A stretch of DNA of 25,413 nt from an uncultured Treponema sp. (GTDB lineage: Bacteria; Spirochaetota; Spirochaetia; Treponematales; Treponemataceae), in assembly GCA_937894335.1 (NCBI GenBank), contig CALCRU010000027.1, positions 1 through 25,413 of the forward strand, written 5' to 3'. The notes below the pieces were generated by a model that saw only the letters and a program-made list of their open reading frames with translations, was not told the DNA's origin and ran no database searches. Below, piece after piece: positions 23,266-25,413 of this stretch (positions are counted from its first letter, which is position 1; every line of letters starts with the position of its first letter). The position numbers and the translations under genes were made by a program.

Positions 23266-24300
23266 ATGTCTAAATTAACGGTTCCTGCGGGATACAAAAG
23301 CTTGCTTAGCAAAAAAGAAACGGAAAACGCAATCGTTCTTCTTAAGAATTTCTTTCAGCTTGAACTTTCCACTGAACTTAGCCTTACGCGCGTAACTGCA
23401 CCGCTTTTTGTAAAGTCGGGCCTTGGAATAAATGATGACCTTAACGGAGTGGAACGGCCAGTTACTTTTCCTGTAAAGGACATGAACGAGGCTAGGCTTG
23501 AAATCGTACATTCTCTTGCAAAGTGGAAGCGCCTTAAGGTGTCGGAACTTGGTCTTGCACCGGGATTTGGAATCTATACCGACATGAACGCAATTCGTGC
23601 CGATGAAGAACTTGACAATCTGCATTCTCTTTATGTTGACCAGTGGGACTGGGAACTTTGCATAAACGAGGCAGACAGAAACATTGACTATCTTAAGGGT
23701 GTGGTTGAAAAACTCTACCGCTGTTTAAAGCGCACTGAATTCTACATCTACGACCGTTACGAAAACATTCCGCCCTTGCTGCCAGAAAAAATTACCTTCG
23801 TCTATGCCGATGATCTGCAGAGGAAATATCCCAACCTTACGCCTAAGGAGCGCGAGACGGAAGTTACCAAAAAGTACGGAGCAGTCTTCATTATTGGAAT
23901 TGGAGGAACCTTACCCGATGGAAGCATTCACGACGGACGGGCGCCTGACTATGACGACTGGATTACTGAGCATGACGGTCACAAGGGTCTTAATGGCGAT
24001 ATTATGGTATGGAACCCCGTGCTTAACATTGCAATGGAACTTTCTTCTATGGGAATCCGCGTAAGTCCTTCTTCCCTTAGGGCTCAGCTTAAGGAGAGAG
24101 GTTGTCCCGAACGAGAAAAACTTTCATTCCATCAGAAACTTCTTAACGGAGAACTTTCCCAAACTTTGGGAGGCGGTATTGGACAGTCACGGCTTTGCAT
24201 GTACTTTTTGCGCAAGGCCCACATTGGCGAAGTGCAGGTAAGCACATGGCCCGACCAGATGATTTCTGACTGCAAAAAACAGGGAGTTCCCCTTCTTTAG
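23266..24300 (+). CDS. asnA: Aspartate--ammonia ligase (asparagine synthetase A)
   Basis: AsnA makes asparagine from aspartate, ammonia and ATP, using free ammonia and not glutamine. The 344-residue protein covers the whole family: SLTRVTAPLFVKSGLGINDD and NGVERPVTF near the start, and the C-terminal GGGIGQSRLCMYFLRKAHIG with QVSTWP. The fold is that of class II aminoacyl-tRNA synthetases. AAAGGAG precedes the ATG at nine bases. Pairing with galT has no evident metabolic reason. The next gene starts two bases after the TAG. Confidence 0.95.
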   Translation: MSKLTVPAGYKSLLSKKETENAIVLLKNFFQLELSTELSLTRVTAPLFVKSGLGINDDLNGVERPVTFPVKDMNEARLEIVHSLAKWKRLKVSELGLAPGFGIYTDMNAIRADEELDNLHSLYVDQWDWELCINEADRNIDYLKGVVEKLYRCLKRTEFYIYDRYENIPPLLPEKITFVYADDLQRKYPNLTPKERETEVTKKYGAVFIIGIGGTLPDGSIHDGRAPDYDDWITEHDGHKGLNGDIMVWNPVLNIAMELSSMGIRVSPSSLRAQLKERGCPEREKLSFHQKLLNGELSQTLGGGIGQSRLCMYFLRKAHIGEVQVSTWPDQMISDCKKQGVPLL

Positions 24301-24302
24301 TC

Positions 24303-25292
24303 ATGAAGAAAGAAATTCGTGCAATAGAATTTTCCGTAGACTCTCTTTTTAAGGAACTTGATTCTTTAGCAGAAAAGGGCGTCACGGAAGTTTTTGTGCA
24401 CGATGTATCTCTTTCAAAAAACAAGGCTGAACTACTTCGTCTTCTTTCTGCCGTAGAAAAACTGGACTTTCCTCTTTTTGTTTCCCTGCTGACTGACGCT
24501 TGCGCCCTTGACAGGGAACTGTGTGCAAGGGCGTCAGAGCTTTCTTGCTCTTTGGAAGTTCCACTCTTGTGCCAGCAGAAGGGAGACGCACTTCTTTTTG
24601 ACAGACACCTTTACGCAAAAAAAGCCGCCCTTTTAAATCAGGCTGGAGCAGTGTTCGGCTTTGACATGGATTGGGCTTCCCAACCTGGTGACAGGGCAAA
24701 ACTTTTTAGAGAACGGCTAGACTTTGCAGTTGACCAGTATCCCAACCACATAAATTTTAGGCAGCTGGAAGACAGGTCTGTGCAGAAGGGTACTGCGGTT
24801 TTTTCTTCTAGAGACATGGAACTGTGCCGAGACATTGCCTTTGCATGCCAGACTTTTTATTCCGAGGGGCGGGCAGTTGCATGGTTTAAGAGCGTGCTTG
24901 AAAGTCTTCGCATAAAGCCTTCTTCTTTTTTTGCAGACTTTGCGGAATGGCAGCGGTGTAACAACTGCTCAATCGAAAATGATTTTAATCCCTACGAAAC
25001 TCCTCATGGGGAAATTGAAAAAATGCAGCTTGTCTTTCTTGAGCAAAAGTATGAAGAAAAAAATCGTTCCAGTCTGTTTGAAGCAGTAAGAGATTTGATT
25101 GTGCTAAACGGAGCCTTTTCCCGTCTTGTTGCAGAAGGGGAAGAATCTGTCCTACATCTTTCCTACAGTCCTGACGATCTGCTTTCTCCCAGCGCCTGCG
25201 ACATTGCCTCCTTTTGCGACTCTGTTCCCATGGAAGACTCTGAGGTAAAAGTTTACAATGCAGGAGACTGTCCCGACTACCGCATCCTTTGA
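24303..25292 (+). CDS. Radical-SAM-like barrel protein lacking the Fe-S cluster segment
   Basis: A 329-residue soluble protein, not firmly identified. Its first 90 residues read like a radical SAM half-barrel from the second strand on: a helix VDSLFKELDSLAEKG, strand VTEVFVHDVSLSKNK, then SCSLEVPL and FGFDMDWASQPGDRAK. The stretch that should come first, with the CxxxCxxC cluster loop, is missing: the ATG lies where that loop would end. The only close Cys pair is CNNC near residue 224. The YPNHINFRQLED and AFACQTFYSEGRAVAWF regions recall the C-terminal parts of treponemal B12/radical SAM proteins as I remember them. It would not be a normal SAM radical enzyme. Start is two bases after asnA, without a well-placed ribosome binding site, so translational coupling is likely. 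Confidence 0.7.
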   Translation: MKKEIRAIEFSVDSLFKELDSLAEKGVTEVFVHDVSLSKNKAELLRLLSAVEKLDFPLFVSLLTDACALDRELCARASELSCSLEVPLLCQQKGDALLFDRHLYAKKAALLNQAGAVFGFDMDWASQPGDRAKLFRERLDFAVDQYPNHINFRQLEDRSVQKGTAVFSSRDMELCRDIAFACQTFYSEGRAVAWFKSVLESLRIKPSSFFADFAEWQRCNNCSIENDFNPYETPHGEIEKMQLVFLEQKYEEKNRSSLFEAVRDLIVLNGAFSRLVAEGEESVLHLSYSPDDLLSPSACDIASFCDSVPMEDSEVKVYNAGDCPDYRIL

Positions 25293-25301
25293 ATTTTTAT
25301 A

Positions 25302-25330
25302 TTGAAGATTATCCTGCATTCTGCTACACT
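25302..25330 (+). promoter_or_regulatory. Promoter, leaderless type, of the IS-interrupted gene
   Basis: TTGAAG (25302-25307), 17 bases, TACACT (25325-25330), then six bases to the ATG at 25337. Same layout as the five other leaderless-type promoters of the window. Confidence 0.55.
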
Positions 25331-25336
25331 TATTCA

Positions 25337-25359
25337 ATGAAGCAAAATGTCATTTTTAT
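25337..25359 (+). pseudogene. 5' fragment of a gene cut by an insertion element
   Basis: The promoter is followed by ATG AAG CAA AAT GTC ATT TTT ATT, reading MKQNVIFIE before the frame runs into IS-like sequence and stops at TAA (25373-25375). The promoter geometry argues that a real gene began here. Its remainder should lie beyond the element, past the window edge. Product unknown. Confidence 0.5.
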
Positions 25360-25413
25360 TGAACTGACCCCATAAATTAGGACACCCACGGAGGTGTAAA
25401 ATGGGGAATAATC
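25360..25413 (+). mobile_element. Left end of an IS3-family-like insertion sequence (partial)
   Basis: TGAACTGACCCC (25360-25371), followed by ATAAATTAGGACACC, resembles the terminal inverted repeats of IS3-family elements, which begin TG and often contain TGACCCC. The exact end could be 25360 or 25365. A short leader and a GGAGG (25390-25394) then introduce an ATG at 25401. The other end and the target duplication are off the window. Confidence 0.6.
25401..25413 (+). CDS. Start of a transposase orfA (partial)
   Basis: ATG with GGAGG six bases upstream, reading MGNN before the window ends. Its position about 40 bases inside the presumed IS end suits orfA of an IS3-family element. Four codons cannot confirm it. 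Confidence 0.45.

Noticed and set aside
25376..25413. Treating the right-edge ATG as a normal chromosomal gene.
   Set aside because: The preceding TGACCCC-type terminal sequence and the short distance to a GGAGG-ATG fit an IS3-family left end better, though the transposase itself is outside the window.

Overview
The window looks like chromosome of a host-associated spirochaete, most likely a Treponema. The grounds are indirect: short treponeme-style lipoprotein signals, a methyl-accepting chemotaxis protein with a purely membrane sensor, several c-di-GMP genes, a class II valyl-tRNA synthetase neighbourhood, family 2 GalT, ammonia-dependent AsnA and a fermentative ferredoxin oxidoreductase. 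TGA works as an ordinary stop for several intact genes here, so the genetic code is standard. Coding density is high, no gap exceeds about 165 bases, and no tRNA, rRNA or CRISPR array is visible.

Left part (1-6770): on the minus strand lie a MATE-family exporter and iorA (indolepyruvate:ferredoxin oxidoreductase alpha subunit), each with its own promoter. Diverging from them is a two-gene c-di-GMP unit: a membrane GGDEF cyclase whose stop overlaps the start of a 7TM-PAS-GGDEF-EAL protein with a degenerate cyclase site and an intact phosphodiesterase site. An AT-rich hairpin that contains both stop codons separates it from the next, convergent operon.

Middle part (6767-14159): a minus-strand operon carries two paralogous lipoproteins, preceded by a small possible ORF. 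The upstream lipoprotein is split by a +1 frame change exactly at a run of nine A. Diverging from it are two ABC half-transporters forming an asymmetric heterodimeric exporter. A third GGDEF protein follows in convergent orientation, across a 119-base spacer with two copies of a 16-base repeat.

Right part (14270-25413): valS is followed closely by a small SpoT/MESH1-like HD hydrolase. Next comes an AspT/YidE-type transporter gene interrupted by one in-frame TGA at a conserved glycine, then an MCP. A KDPG aldolase gene (eda) converges on the MCP and diverges from a galT-asnA-unknown operon; the unknown resembles a radical SAM barrel without its Fe-S cluster segment. The window ends in the left end of what looks like an IS3-family element, which has cut off a gene only eight or nine codons after its start.

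The most striking recurrent signal is at promoters. Six genes (iorA, the MATE gene, the first ABC gene, eda, galT and the IS-interrupted gene) have a good -35/-10 pair whose -10 box ends only 6 or 7 bases before the ATG, with no Shine-Dalgarno sequence, which predicts leaderless mRNAs. Five other promoters serve genes with a normal ribosome binding site. So two translation-initiation classes appear side by side.
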